DNA of 13,653 bases, taken from positions 1-13,653 of the forward strand of contig CAKPPL010000027.1 of the NCBI GenBank assembly GCA_934177555.1, given 5' to 3'. Origin of the DNA: an uncultured Clostridia bacterium (GTDB taxonomy: Bacteria; Bacillota; Clostridia; TANB77; CAG-508). The position numbers and the translations under genes are program-made. Shown here piece by piece: positions 7,192-13,653 of the stretch (position 1 is the first letter of the stretch; every line of letters starts with the position of its first letter). The notes beneath the pieces were generated by a model, which did no database searches, was not told where the DNA came from, and worked only from the letters and a program-made list of their open reading frames with translations.

Positions 7192-7719
7192 ATGCAAAAT
7201 TCAACATCAACATTAGTAGCATTATTTGTAGCAGCATTTTTTATATTTATAGTACCATTAGTAACATTAACAACAAGAAATGATAATGTTGTACAAGAAA
7301 ATGTGAAATTGATAGTAGAAGAATTTGTAACAGATGTAAAAAATACAGGAGAAATAACTAAAGAAAAATATGAGAATTTTGAAAATAAATTATTAGCAAC
7401 AGGAAATACATATAATATAGATATGGAAGTAAAATATTTAGACGAAAACCCAGGAAAAAAATTAACACAAGCTAATTATACAAAAATAGGAGAAAATGTA
7501 TATTATTCAGAATATACATCTCAAATATTAAATAAACTTGATTCAACTTCTGGAAAAATTACATTAAAAGAAGGAGATAGAATATATGTTGAGGTAAGTA
7601 ATGAAAACAGTACAGCTGCCCAAACAATAAAAAGTTCATTCTTAAGTTTTTCTAATGAAGGAGAAAAAGTAATAAAAGCAGACAGTTCTGGGATGGTAAC
7701 TGTAAATGGAGTAAACTAA
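7192..7719 (+). CDS. Small membrane-anchored exported protein, unknown function
   Basis: 175 residues from ATG7192, which has AAAGGAT eight bases upstream. An in-frame TTG at 7174 is less likely because it has no ribosome binding site. The N-terminus is short (MQNSTST), followed by one hydrophobic segment (about residues 8-28, LVALFVAAFFIFIVPLVTL) and a charged, soluble domain expected outside the membrane. A recurring pattern (GEITKEKYENF, TGNTYNIDMEVK, LDENPGKK, then YYSEYTSQI) and the tail SSSG-like ADSSGMVTVNG recall small pilin-like or Tad-locus proteins of Clostridia. There is no prepilin cleavage motif, so this is only a tentative likeness. No cysteines are visible, and no lipobox. It lies between the KAP NTPase and dUTPase genes in the same operon, 28 and 23 bases away. 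Confidence 0.7.
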   Translation: MQNSTSTLVALFVAAFFIFIVPLVTLTTRNDNVVQENVKLIVEEFVTDVKNTGEITKEKYENFENKLLATGNTYNIDMEVKYLDENPGKKLTQANYTKIGENVYYSEYTSQILNKLDSTSGKITLKEGDRIYVEVSNENSTAAQTIKSSFLSFSNEGEKVIKADSSGMVTVNGVN

Positions 7720-7742
7720 GTAAGAAGAAAGGAAAATAAACA

Positions 7743-8204
7743 ATGGAAAAAGTAAGAGGATTTGAAATAGCAAAAGGATTTGAAGATAAAAATATAAATT
7801 TACCTATAAGAAAGACAAAATATTCAGCAGGATATGATGTGGAAGCAGCAGAAGATGTTGTAATACCAAGCTTCAAAAAAGGAATGAAACCAACATTAGT
7901 GAAAACAGGAATAAAAGCATTTATGCAAGATAATGAATATCTAATGCTAGCTAATAGAAGTTCTAATCCAGGAAAAAAAGGATTAATATTAGCTAATAGT
8001 GTTGGAATAATAGATAAAGATTATTATGGAAATCCAGATAATGATGGTCATATAATGTTTGCATTTTTTAATGTAAAAGAAGAGGATATAGAAATAAAAA
8101 AAGGCGACTGCATAGGACAAGCAATTTTTATGCCATTTTTAATAGCAGATGGAGACAATGCAAATGGAAAAAGGACAGGAGGATTCGGTTCAACAAGCAA
8201 ATAA
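7743..8204 (+). CDS. dut: dUTP diphosphatase (dUTPase)
   Basis: A trimeric-type dUTPase would hydrolyse dUTP to dUMP and pyrophosphate, keeping uracil out of DNA and supplying dUMP for thymidylate. All five family motifs are visible in 153 residues. Motif 1 is AGYDVEAAE (29-37), motif 2 RSSNPGKKG (72-80), motif 3 NSVGIIDKDYYG (85-96) with catalytic D91, motif 4 KGDCIGQAIF (120-129), and motif 5 GGFGSTS (146-152) at the C-terminus. Motif 3 is followed by an insertion, NPDNDGHI, where the classical enzyme has a short RGE turn. This form occurs in Firmicute and phage enzymes. GAAAGGAAA lies upstream of the ATG. It is the last gene of the comF operon and is followed by a strong terminator. Confidence 0.93.
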   Translation: MEKVRGFEIAKGFEDKNINLPIRKTKYSAGYDVEAAEDVVIPSFKKGMKPTLVKTGIKAFMQDNEYLMLANRSSNPGKKGLILANSVGIIDKDYYGNPDNDGHIMFAFFNVKEEDIEIKKGDCIGQAIFMPFLIADGDNANGKRTGGFGSTSK

Positions 8205-8223
8205 AATGAATAAAAAATAATCA

Positions 8224-8260
8224 AAAAAAATGGTAAAAGCTTTGACTTTTGCCATTTTTT
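8224..8260 (+). terminator. Terminator after dUTPase gene
   Basis: AAAAAATGGTAAAAG (8225-8239) pairs with CTTTTGCCATTTTTT (8246-8260) over 15 base pairs, with one U-G wobble, around CTTTGA. The stem ends in six Ts. The wobble favours function in plus-strand RNA, at the end of the comF-KAP-dut unit. Its loop and 3' arm contain the -35 box of the carD promoter. Confidence 0.85.
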
Positions 8261-8270
8261 GTAGTATAAT
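8242..8270 (+). promoter_or_regulatory. Promoter of the carD-like gene
   Basis: TTGACT (8242-8247), a 17-base spacer and TATAAT (8265-8270). Predicted transcription starts near 8277, giving a leader of about 63 bases. The -35 box lies in the loop and 3' arm of the preceding terminator hairpin. Confidence 0.8.
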
Positions 8271-8339
8271 AAAAGAGGTTGGTAAATACAGACAAATGTA
8301 CAAAAAACCAAATAATATGGCTGAAAGGAGTTGACTTAC

Positions 8340-8912
8340 ATGTATAATGTAGGAGACAAAGTAGTGTATCCAATGCACGGTGCAGGGGTAATAGATTCAA
8401 TAGAAGAAAAAGAGGTATTGGGAGAAAAACAATCATATTATATATTAAAAATGCCAGGAGAAGTAAAGGTCATGGTACCAACATCAACAGCAGAACAACA
8501 TGGAATTAGAAATATAATAGATAAATCAGAAGCAGAAAAAGTTTTTAATGTACTAGAACAAGATGAAACAGAAATGGAAAAAAACTGGAATAAAAGATAT
8601 AGAGAAAATATGGATAAAATGAAAAGTGGAGACATATACGAAATTGCAGATGTAGTAAGAAACCTAAGTTTCAAACAAAAAGAAAAAGGATTATCAACAG
8701 GTGAAAAAAAGATGTTACATAATGCAAAACAAATATTAGTAAGTGAATTAGTATTAGCAGAACATGCGTCACAAGACGAAGTTGAAGAAATAGTAGATAA
8801 CAAAATTAATACATCATTTACAATGTTTAAAACAGATGCTAATATAGGAGTTTCAGCAGAAAGTATAGTAAATAAATTTATTCCATTTGACGAAACAAAC
8901 TCAAAAAAATAA
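8340..8912 (+). CDS. CarD-family transcriptional regulator
   Basis: A 190-residue protein of the CarD/CdnL family, which binds the RNA polymerase beta subunit and stabilises open promoter complexes. The N-terminal RNAP-interacting domain (about 1-60) starts MYNVGDKVVYPMHGAGVI and includes SYYILKMP, VMVPTS and the family's GIR (55-57). The C-terminal domain (about 65-160) is helical. It has a conserved-type tryptophan (W83, NWNKRYREN), then DIYEIADVVRNL and LSTGEKKMLHNAKQIL, the DNA-contacting part of the family. ATG8340 is chosen because AAAGGAG ends nine bases upstream. The in-frame TTG8331 would touch that site. In other Clostridia such proteins are often general stress or growth regulators. 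It has its own promoter and terminator, so it is monocistronic. Family is clear; targets are unknown. Confidence 0.93.
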   Translation: MYNVGDKVVYPMHGAGVIDSIEEKEVLGEKQSYYILKMPGEVKVMVPTSTAEQHGIRNIIDKSEAEKVFNVLEQDETEMEKNWNKRYRENMDKMKSGDIYEIADVVRNLSFKQKEKGLSTGEKKMLHNAKQILVSELVLAEHASQDEVEEIVDNKINTSFTMFKTDANIGVSAESIVNKFIPFDETNSKK

Positions 8913-8930
8913 TAAAAAATCGAAATAAAG

Positions 8931-8970
8931 AAGAACCAAAAATAAAATGTAGAAAATTGGTTCTTTTTTT
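8931..8970 (+). terminator. Terminator after carD-like gene
   Basis: AAGAACCAA (8931-8939) pairs with TTGGTTCTT (8957-8965) around a 17-base loop, followed by more Ts to 8970. It stands 18 bases after the carD stop codon and separates it from the fructose operon. Confidence 0.88.
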
Positions 8971-8992
8971 ATGCTTAAAAATAAAAAAACTA

Positions 8993-9021
8993 TTGTAAAA
9001 ACAAGTTAAATATGATAGTAT
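8993..9021 (+). promoter_or_regulatory. Possible promoter of the fru-pts operon
   Basis: TTGTAA (8993-8998), a 17-base spacer and TAGTAT (9016-9021). Both boxes are imperfect, which would suit a regulated promoter. A TATGAT at 9011 is an alternative -10, but the spacer would be too short. Predicted start of transcription is near 9028. Confidence 0.4.
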
Positions 9022-9034
9022 GAAAACGAAAAAA
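9020..9034 (+). promoter_or_regulatory. CRE-like site (CcpA operator) at fru-pts promoter
   Basis: ATGAAAACGAAAAAA matches the catabolite responsive element consensus WTGNAANCGNWNNCW at every position except the late C. It overlaps the predicted start of transcription of the fru-pts operon, where CcpA with Ser46-phosphorylated HPr would repress. The right half is plain poly-A and the genome is AT-rich, so a chance match cannot be excluded. Confidence 0.35.
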
Positions 9035-9056
9035 TAGTCTAGGAAAGGAAGAAAAA

Positions 9057-9959
9057 ATGATATACACAATTACATTTAATCCAGCATTAGATTATATTAC
9101 ACAAGTAGAAAATTTTAAAATAGGAAAAATAAATAGAACAAAAGCAGAAAAAATATTACCAGGTGGAAAAGGTTTAAATGTTTCTATAGTGCTTAATAAT
9201 TTGAAAATAAAAAACACAGCAATAGCATTTATAGGAGGATTTACTGGAGAAGAATTAAAAAATAAGATTGAAAATTATGGAATAGGAACAGATTTTATAA
9301 AAGTTACAGATGGAATAACAAGAATAAATATAAAAATCAATTCAGATGAAGAAACAGCAATAAATGGTCAAGGCCCTCAAATAATGAAAAAAGAGATAAA
9401 AGAATTATTAGAAAAAATAGATAAAATGAAAAATAATGATATAGTTGTAATATCAGGTAATATACCAAATGGAGTTCCTAAAACAATCTATGAAACAATA
9501 TGTGAAAAATTAGCAAAAAAAGAAATACTTTATATAGTAGATGCAACACGAGAATTATTAATAAATGTTTTGAGATATAAACCATTTTTAATAAAGCCAA
9601 ACAAAGAAGAAATAGAAGAAACTTTTAATGTAAAATTAAATAATATAGAAGAAATAAAAACATATGCAAGAAAACTTCAAGAAATGGGAGCACAAAATGT
9701 TTTAGTGTCTTTAGGTGGAGAAGGAGCACTTTTAATATCAAAAGATAATAAAGAATATTATTCAAAAGCACCAAAAGGAAAAGTTATAAATACAGTTGGA
9801 GCTGGAGATTCAATGGTAGCAGGATTTTTGACAGGATTTTTAAAAACAAATAAATATGAAAATGCATTTAAAATGGGAATTGCAACAGGAAGTGCAAGTG
9901 CATTTTCAGAAAATCTTGCAACAGAAGAAGATGTAGAAAAAATATTACATCAAATGTAA
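9057..9959 (+). CDS. fruK: 1-phosphofructokinase
   Basis: FruK phosphorylates fructose 1-phosphate, the product of the fructose PTS, to fructose 1,6-bisphosphate with ATP, feeding glycolysis. The 300-residue PfkB-family protein starts MIYTITFNPALDY as FruK and LacC proteins do. Substrate-binding GGKGLN is at 36-41 and the second signature INTVGAGDS at 244-252 with catalytic base D251. IKPNKEE (179-185) and SLGGEGAL (218-225) are also typical. Tagatose-6-phosphate kinase (LacC) shares this fold, but the fructose EIIABC gene directly downstream makes FruK the better call. AGGAAAGGAAG precedes the ATG. It is the first gene of the operon, and no DeoR-type FruR regulator gene precedes it as is common elsewhere. 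Confidence 0.93.
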   Translation: MIYTITFNPALDYITQVENFKIGKINRTKAEKILPGGKGLNVSIVLNNLKIKNTAIAFIGGFTGEELKNKIENYGIGTDFIKVTDGITRINIKINSDEETAINGQGPQIMKKEIKELLEKIDKMKNNDIVVISGNIPNGVPKTIYETICEKLAKKEILYIVDATRELLINVLRYKPFLIKPNKEEIEETFNVKLNNIEEIKTYARKLQEMGAQNVLVSLGGEGALLISKDNKEYYSKAPKGKVINTVGAGDSMVAGFLTGFLKTNKYENAFKMGIATGSASAFSENLATEEDVEKILHQM

Positions 9960-9981
9960 ATATTCAAAATGTATAAAATAC

Positions 9982-9999
9982 TATTTTTAGATAAAAATA
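9982..9999 (+). repeat. AT-only inverted repeat between fruK and fruA
   Basis: TATTTTTA (9982-9989) and TAAAAATA (9992-9999) form a perfect 8-base-pair palindrome with a two-base spacer. It sits in the 61-base gap before the EIIABC gene, just upstream of its ribosome binding site. As RNA it is weak. It could be a local processing or regulator-binding site, or chance. Confidence 0.3.
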
Positions 10000-10020
10000 C
10001 AAAAGAAAGGAAAGATAAAA

Positions 10021-11943
10021 ATGAAAATAACAGATTTACTTAATGAAGAAGCTATACAAATAAATGGAATAGCTAAAAACAAAGAAGATGCAATAAAGAA
10101 AATGATAGACTTAATGATGAAAAACAAAAATATAAAAAATAAAGAAGAATATACAAAAATTGTTATGCAAAGAGAAAAAGAAGGGACTACTGGAATTGGT
10201 GAAGGAATTGCTATACCACATGGAAAGTCAGATGTAGTAGATAAGCCAGGATTATCAGCAATGATTATACCAGATGGAGTCGATTTTGAATCATTAGATG
10301 GACAACCAGCAAAATTAATATTTTTAATAGCAGCACCAAACACCAAAGATAATATACATTTAGAAGTACTTAGTAGATTATCAACATTATTAATGGATAC
10401 AGAGTTTAGAAAAAATTTATTAAGTTCAAAAACGCCAAAAGAATTTTTGAATTATATAGATAAAGCAGAACAAATAAAATTAAATGAAAATAAAAAAGAT
10501 GATGGAAAATATGAGATACTAGCAATAACAGCATGTCCAACAGGGATTGCACATACTTATATGGCAGCTGAAAGCTTAGAGAAAGCAGGAGAAGAATTAG
10601 GATATAGAGTAAAAGTAGAAACACATGGACAATCAGGTGTAAAAAACAAATTTACAAGAGAAGAAATAAAAAATGCAAAAGCAATAATAATTGCAGCTGA
10701 TACAAAAGTAGACTTATCAAGGTTTGATGGCAAAAAAATAGTTACTACAAAAGTTGCAAATGGAATAAATAAACCAAAAGAATTAATAGAACATGTGCTA
10801 TCAAAAGAGGCAAAAATATATCATTCATCACAAAAAAATAATTCTTCTGATGAAGAAAATGAAAAAGAAGGAATAGGAACAAGGATATATAAACATTTAA
10901 TGAATGGTGTAACACATATGCTACCATTTGTAGTAGGTGGAGGAATATTAATAGCAATAGCATTTTTACTTGATGATTACTCAATAAATCCATCAAATTT
11001 TGGAATGAATACACCAATAGCAGCATTTTTTAAAACAATAGGAGGAGCAGCATTTAATGTTATGCTATATATACTTGCAGGATATATAGCTATGAGTATA
11101 GCAGATAGACCAGGATTAGCAGTAGGATTTGTAGGAGGAATATTAGCTGTTCAAGGAACAACATTTGCATCACTAACAGATAGTTCAATAGTTCTTGTAA
11201 GCTCTGGATTTTTAGGAGCATTAATAGCTGGATTTGCAGGTGGATATATAGTATTAGCACTGAAAAAAATATGTAGTTATTTACCAGAAAGTATAGAAGG
11301 TATAAAAACAATATTATTATATCCAGTATTTGGAATATTAATAATGGGAGCATTAATGTTAGCAATAAATCCTTATGTGGCAGCAATAAATACAGGAATA
11401 AACAATTATTTAACATCAATGGGAACTGCAAATAAAATTTTATTAGGAGCAATTCTTGGAGGAATGATGGCAGTTGATTTAGGAGGACCTGTAAACAAAG
11501 CTGCATATACATTTGGAACAGGAATGTTAGCATCAGGACAATTTGAAATAATGGCAGCAGTAATGGCAGGAGGTATGGTTCCACCACTTGCAATAGCATT
11601 TTTAGCAACAGCATTTCCTAAAAAAATACCTAAAAAAGATAAACAAGCAGCATATGTAAATTATATAATGGGATTATCATTTATATCAGAAGGTGCAATT
11701 CCATTTGCATCATCAGATCCAATAAGAACAATACCAGCATTTATAGTTGGGTCAGCAGTTACAGGAGCATTATCAATGTTTTTTGAATGTACATTAAGAG
11801 CACCACATGGAGGAATATTTGTAATAGCAACAATAGGACATCCATTAAAATATTTATTGGCGATTATAATAGGAGCTATAGTGTCAGCAGCAATAATGGC
11901 AAAATTAAAGAAAAATTTGCCAGAATATGAAAAAGAAAAATAA
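10021..11943 (+). CDS. fruA: PTS fructose transporter subunit IIABC
   Basis: A fused fructose permease (640 residues) that imports fructose across the membrane and phosphorylates it at C1. EIIA (about 1-148) carries the phospho-accepting H67 in GIAIPHGK. EIIB (about 164-262) has ACPTGIAHTY with phospho-cysteine C172. A charged Ser/Asn/Glu linker (about 265-287) leads to the membrane EIIC domain (about 288-630), with roughly eight to ten hydrophobic segments. EIIC also shows GGPVNKAAYTFG (488-499), SFISEGAIPFA (553-563) and APHGGIF (594-600), the EIIC fructose-family blocks. Phosphate passes EI to HPr to H67 to C172 to fructose. The domain order A-B-C and length are standard for Firmicutes. 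GAAAGGAAAG lies before the ATG. Mannose or mannosylglycerate specificity is less likely given the adjoining fruK. Confidence 0.95.
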   Translation: MKITDLLNEEAIQINGIAKNKEDAIKKMIDLMMKNKNIKNKEEYTKIVMQREKEGTTGIGEGIAIPHGKSDVVDKPGLSAMIIPDGVDFESLDGQPAKLIFLIAAPNTKDNIHLEVLSRLSTLLMDTEFRKNLLSSKTPKEFLNYIDKAEQIKLNENKKDDGKYEILAITACPTGIAHTYMAAESLEKAGEELGYRVKVETHGQSGVKNKFTREEIKNAKAIIIAADTKVDLSRFDGKKIVTTKVANGINKPKELIEHVLSKEAKIYHSSQKNNSSDEENEKEGIGTRIYKHLMNGVTHMLPFVVGGGILIAIAFLLDDYSINPSNFGMNTPIAAFFKTIGGAAFNVMLYILAGYIAMSIADRPGLAVGFVGGILAVQGTTFASLTDSSIVLVSSGFLGALIAGFAGGYIVLALKKICSYLPESIEGIKTILLYPVFGILIMGALMLAINPYVAAINTGINNYLTSMGTANKILLGAILGGMMAVDLGGPVNKAAYTFGTGMLASGQFEIMAAVMAGGMVPPLAIAFLATAFPKKIPKKDKQAAYVNYIMGLSFISEGAIPFASSDPIRTIPAFIVGSAVTGALSMFFECTLRAPHGGIFVIATIGHPLKYLLAIIIGAIVSAAIMAKLKKNLPEYEKEK

Positions 11944-11963
11944 AATTTTTAGGAGGAATAAAA

Positions 11964-12227
11964 ATGAAAACAGAAAAAATAGTATTAGAAAATGGAACAG
12001 GATTACATGCTAGACCAGCATCAGAATTAGCAAAACTATCAAATAAGTTCGGTTGCAACATAGAAATTGTAACATCTGAAAAAAGAATTAATGCTAAATC
12101 AGTATTAGCAATAATGTCAGCAGGAATAAAAACAGGTACAGAATTAGAAATAGTATGTGAGGGAGAAGACGAAGAAAAAGCAATGAGTGAAATAATTGAA
12201 GCATTTAATAATAATTTTGGAGAATAA
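11964..12227 (+). CDS. ptsH: Phosphocarrier protein HPr
   Basis: The 87-residue cytoplasmic phosphocarrier moves phosphate from Enzyme I to EIIA domains. GLHARPAS (13-20) holds the active H15. NAKSVLAIMSAG (43-54) holds S46, the site phosphorylated by HPr kinase in Gram-positive bacteria. Ser46-phosphorylated HPr is the CcpA corepressor, which fits the CRE-like site before the operon. The length is typical. A strong AGGAGGA lies just upstream. It sits 20 bases after the EIIABC gene and 23 before ptsI. Confidence 0.97.
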   Translation: MKTEKIVLENGTGLHARPASELAKLSNKFGCNIEIVTSEKRINAKSVLAIMSAGIKTGTELEIVCEGEDEEKAMSEIIEAFNNNFGE

Positions 12228-12250
12228 CAAAAGACTGAGGAGGAATACAA

Positions 12251-13653
12251 ATGTTAAAGGGTAAAAGTGTATCAACAGGAATTGGTTTTGGAACAATATT
12301 AATATTAAAAGATAAAGAAAAAAAAGTAGAAAAGAAAATTGTTGAAGATAATCAAAAAGAGATGGAAAGATTTAAAAAAGCTGTAGATGATATAACTAAA
12401 GAAACAAAAGAACTAATAACAAAATTAACTGGTACTGAATTAGATATAATGAATGCATATCTAATGATTTTACAAGATCCAACATTAATAGAAGAAACTA
12501 AAAATGCAATAAATAATTCTAAATATAGTGCAGAATATGCAGTTGAATTAGGATTTAATAATGTAATTTCGATTTTTGAAAATTTAGATGATGAATATAT
12601 GGCAGGTAGAGCAAAAGACATAAATGATATAAAAAACAGGATATTAGATAAACTTTTTAAAGAAGAATCTATCAATTTAAGTAATTTAAATAAAGATACT
12701 ATAATTGTTGCAAAGGAACTAACAACTTCTGAAACGGCAAAATTAGATTTTTCTAATGTATCTGGAATAATAACTGAAATAGGAGGAATGAATTCACATT
12801 CTTCGATTATGGCAAGAACACATTTGATACCAGCTATAAAATTAGAAAAAGCAACAAGTGTTTTTGAAGGTGGAGAATATATTGCTATAGATGGAATTAC
12901 AGGCGAAATATATTTGAATCCAAACAATGAAGAAAAGGAAAAATTATTAAATAAAAAAGCTGAACTTGAAAAAGAAAAAGAAGAATTACAAAAATATAAG
13001 CTTGAAGAAACAAAAACAAAAGATGGATATAAAGTTGAAGTTGTAGCTAATATTGGAACACCAGCAGATACAGAAATAGCATTAAAAAATACTGCAGAAG
13101 GGGTAGGCTTATTAAGAAGTGAATTCTTATATATGGACTCAGAAAATATGCCAACAGAAGAGGAACAATTTAAAGCATATAAAGAAGTTGCCGAAAAAAT
13201 GCAAGGAAAAACAGTAATTATAAGAACATTAGATGTTGGTGGAGACAAAGAACTAAAATATTTAAAATTAGAAAAAGAAGCAAATCCATTTTTGGGCTAT
13301 AGAGCAATACGACTATGTTTAGATAATACAAATATATTTAAAACACAATTAAGAGCATTATTAAAAGCTAGCAAATATGGTAATATTTCAATAATGTTTC
13401 CTATGATATCTTCAATAGAAGAATTAAAAGAAGCTAAAAAGATTTTAGAAGAATGCAAAAAAGAGTTAGATAAAGAAAATATTGAATATAACAAAAACAT
13501 AAAAGTTGGAATAATGATAGAGATTCCGTCAGCAGCATTAATATCATATGATTTAGCTAAAGAATGTGACTTTTTCAGTATAGGAACAAATGATTTAATA
13601 CAATATACAGTTGCAGTAGAAAGAGGAAATGAAAAAATAGCAAAACTATATAC
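12251..13653 (+). CDS. ptsI: PTS Enzyme I (PEP-protein phosphotransferase), partial at 3' end
   Basis: Enzyme I starts the PTS relay by taking phosphate from PEP and passing it to HPr. The frame from ATG12251 (AGGAGGA upstream) is open to the window edge, giving 467 residues of the usual about 570. Visible parts are the HPr-binding helical region (about 20-140, with LDDEYMAGRAKDINDI) and the phosphohistidine site GGMNSHSSIMAR (178-189, H183). The PEP-binding barrel follows from about 250, with LLRSEFLYM, RTLDVGGDK, NPFLGYRAIR, MFPMIS and SIGTNDLIQYT. The catalytic cysteine lies beyond the edge. Position 181 is Asn where many EI proteins have Thr, which the known swivelling-domain pattern allows. 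Last visible gene of the fru-pts operon. Confidence 0.96.
   Translation, partial: MLKGKSVSTGIGFGTILILKDKEKKVEKKIVEDNQKEMERFKKAVDDITKETKELITKLTGTELDIMNAYLMILQDPTLIEETKNAINNSKYSAEYAVELGFNNVISIFENLDDEYMAGRAKDINDIKNRILDKLFKEESINLSNLNKDTIIVAKELTTSETAKLDFSNVSGIITEIGGMNSHSSIMARTHLIPAIKLEKATSVFEGGEYIAIDGITGEIYLNPNNEEKEKLLNKKAELEKEKEELQKYKLEETKTKDGYKVEVVANIGTPADTEIALKNTAEGVGLLRSEFLYMDSENMPTEEEQFKAYKEVAEKMQGKTVIIRTLDVGGDKELKYLKLEKEANPFLGYRAIRLCLDNTNIFKTQLRALLKASKYGNISIMFPMISSIEELKEAKKILEECKKELDKENIEYNKNIKVGIMIEIPSAALISYDLAKECDFFSIGTNDLIQYTVAVERGNEKIAKLY

Noticed and set aside
11090..11614. Minus-strand open frame of 174 codons that looks like a membrane protein
   Set aside because: Antisense to the EIIC domain of the fructose permease. 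Its Leu richness is the mirror of the ATA/GCA/AAT-rich sense codons.
12352..13248. Long minus-strand open frame of 298 codons
   Set aside because: Lies antisense within ptsI, whose frame shows all Enzyme I motifs. The reverse frame is Ser/Phe-rich, as expected from the complement of A-rich codons, and has no start signals.
1..13653. CRISPR arrays, insertion sequences, att sites or replication origins
   Set aside because: No regularly spaced repeats, transposase or integrase frames, long terminal repeats or DnaA-box clusters were seen on either strand.

Overview
The window is a very AT-rich chromosomal segment. It most likely comes from a low-GC Bacillota, of a Clostridia-like gut type. The evidence is a glmS ribozyme ahead of glmS, an HPr with both His15 and Ser46, a CarD-type regulator, strong AAGGAGG-like ribosome binding sites, and heavy use of ATA, AGA and AAA codons. 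TGG encodes Trp, and all nine complete plus-strand and minus-strand genes checked stop with TAA, so the standard code applies. An M23 peptidase and GlmS indicate a peptidoglycan cell wall, which argues against Mollicutes. Species cannot be named from this sequence.

Layout. Positions 24-190 (minus) hold a tRNA-Gly(UCC) with its own -10 box and a terminator. Positions 190-1050 (minus) encode an RluA-family pseudouridine synthase. The 1051-1298 gap carries two back-to-back promoters and a hairpin. Positions 1326-2306 (plus) encode a membrane-anchored M23/LytM metallopeptidase that seems to start at an ATT codon. A bidirectional terminator separates it from glmS (2335-4176, minus). The glmS leader (4177-4400) contains a complete-looking glmS ribozyme, and its promoter is divergent from that of the next unit.

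Positions 4507-8204 (plus) look like one transcription unit of four genes spaced 20-30 bases apart: a ComF-like phosphoribosyltransferase, a soluble KAP-type P-loop NTPase, a small membrane-anchored exported protein, and a dUTPase. It ends at a terminator whose hairpin contains the -35 box of the next gene, a monocistronic carD-like regulator (8340-8912).

Positions 9057 to the window end (plus) form a sugar phosphotransferase operon: fruK, a fused fructose EIIABC permease, ptsH (HPr) and ptsI (Enzyme I, cut by the window edge). Together these make a full phosphorelay from PEP through EI, HPr, EIIA and EIIB to imported fructose. FruK then converts fructose 1-phosphate to fructose 1,6-bisphosphate. 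A catabolite-responsive-element-like site overlaps the predicted start of transcription, which would close a feedback loop through Ser46-phosphorylated HPr.

Most of the window is core metabolism. The least explained parts are the KAP-type NTPase and its small exported neighbour, the non-standard translation starts of the M23 and comF genes, and the nested terminator and promoter before carD. No mobile element, CRISPR array or clear new defence system was found.
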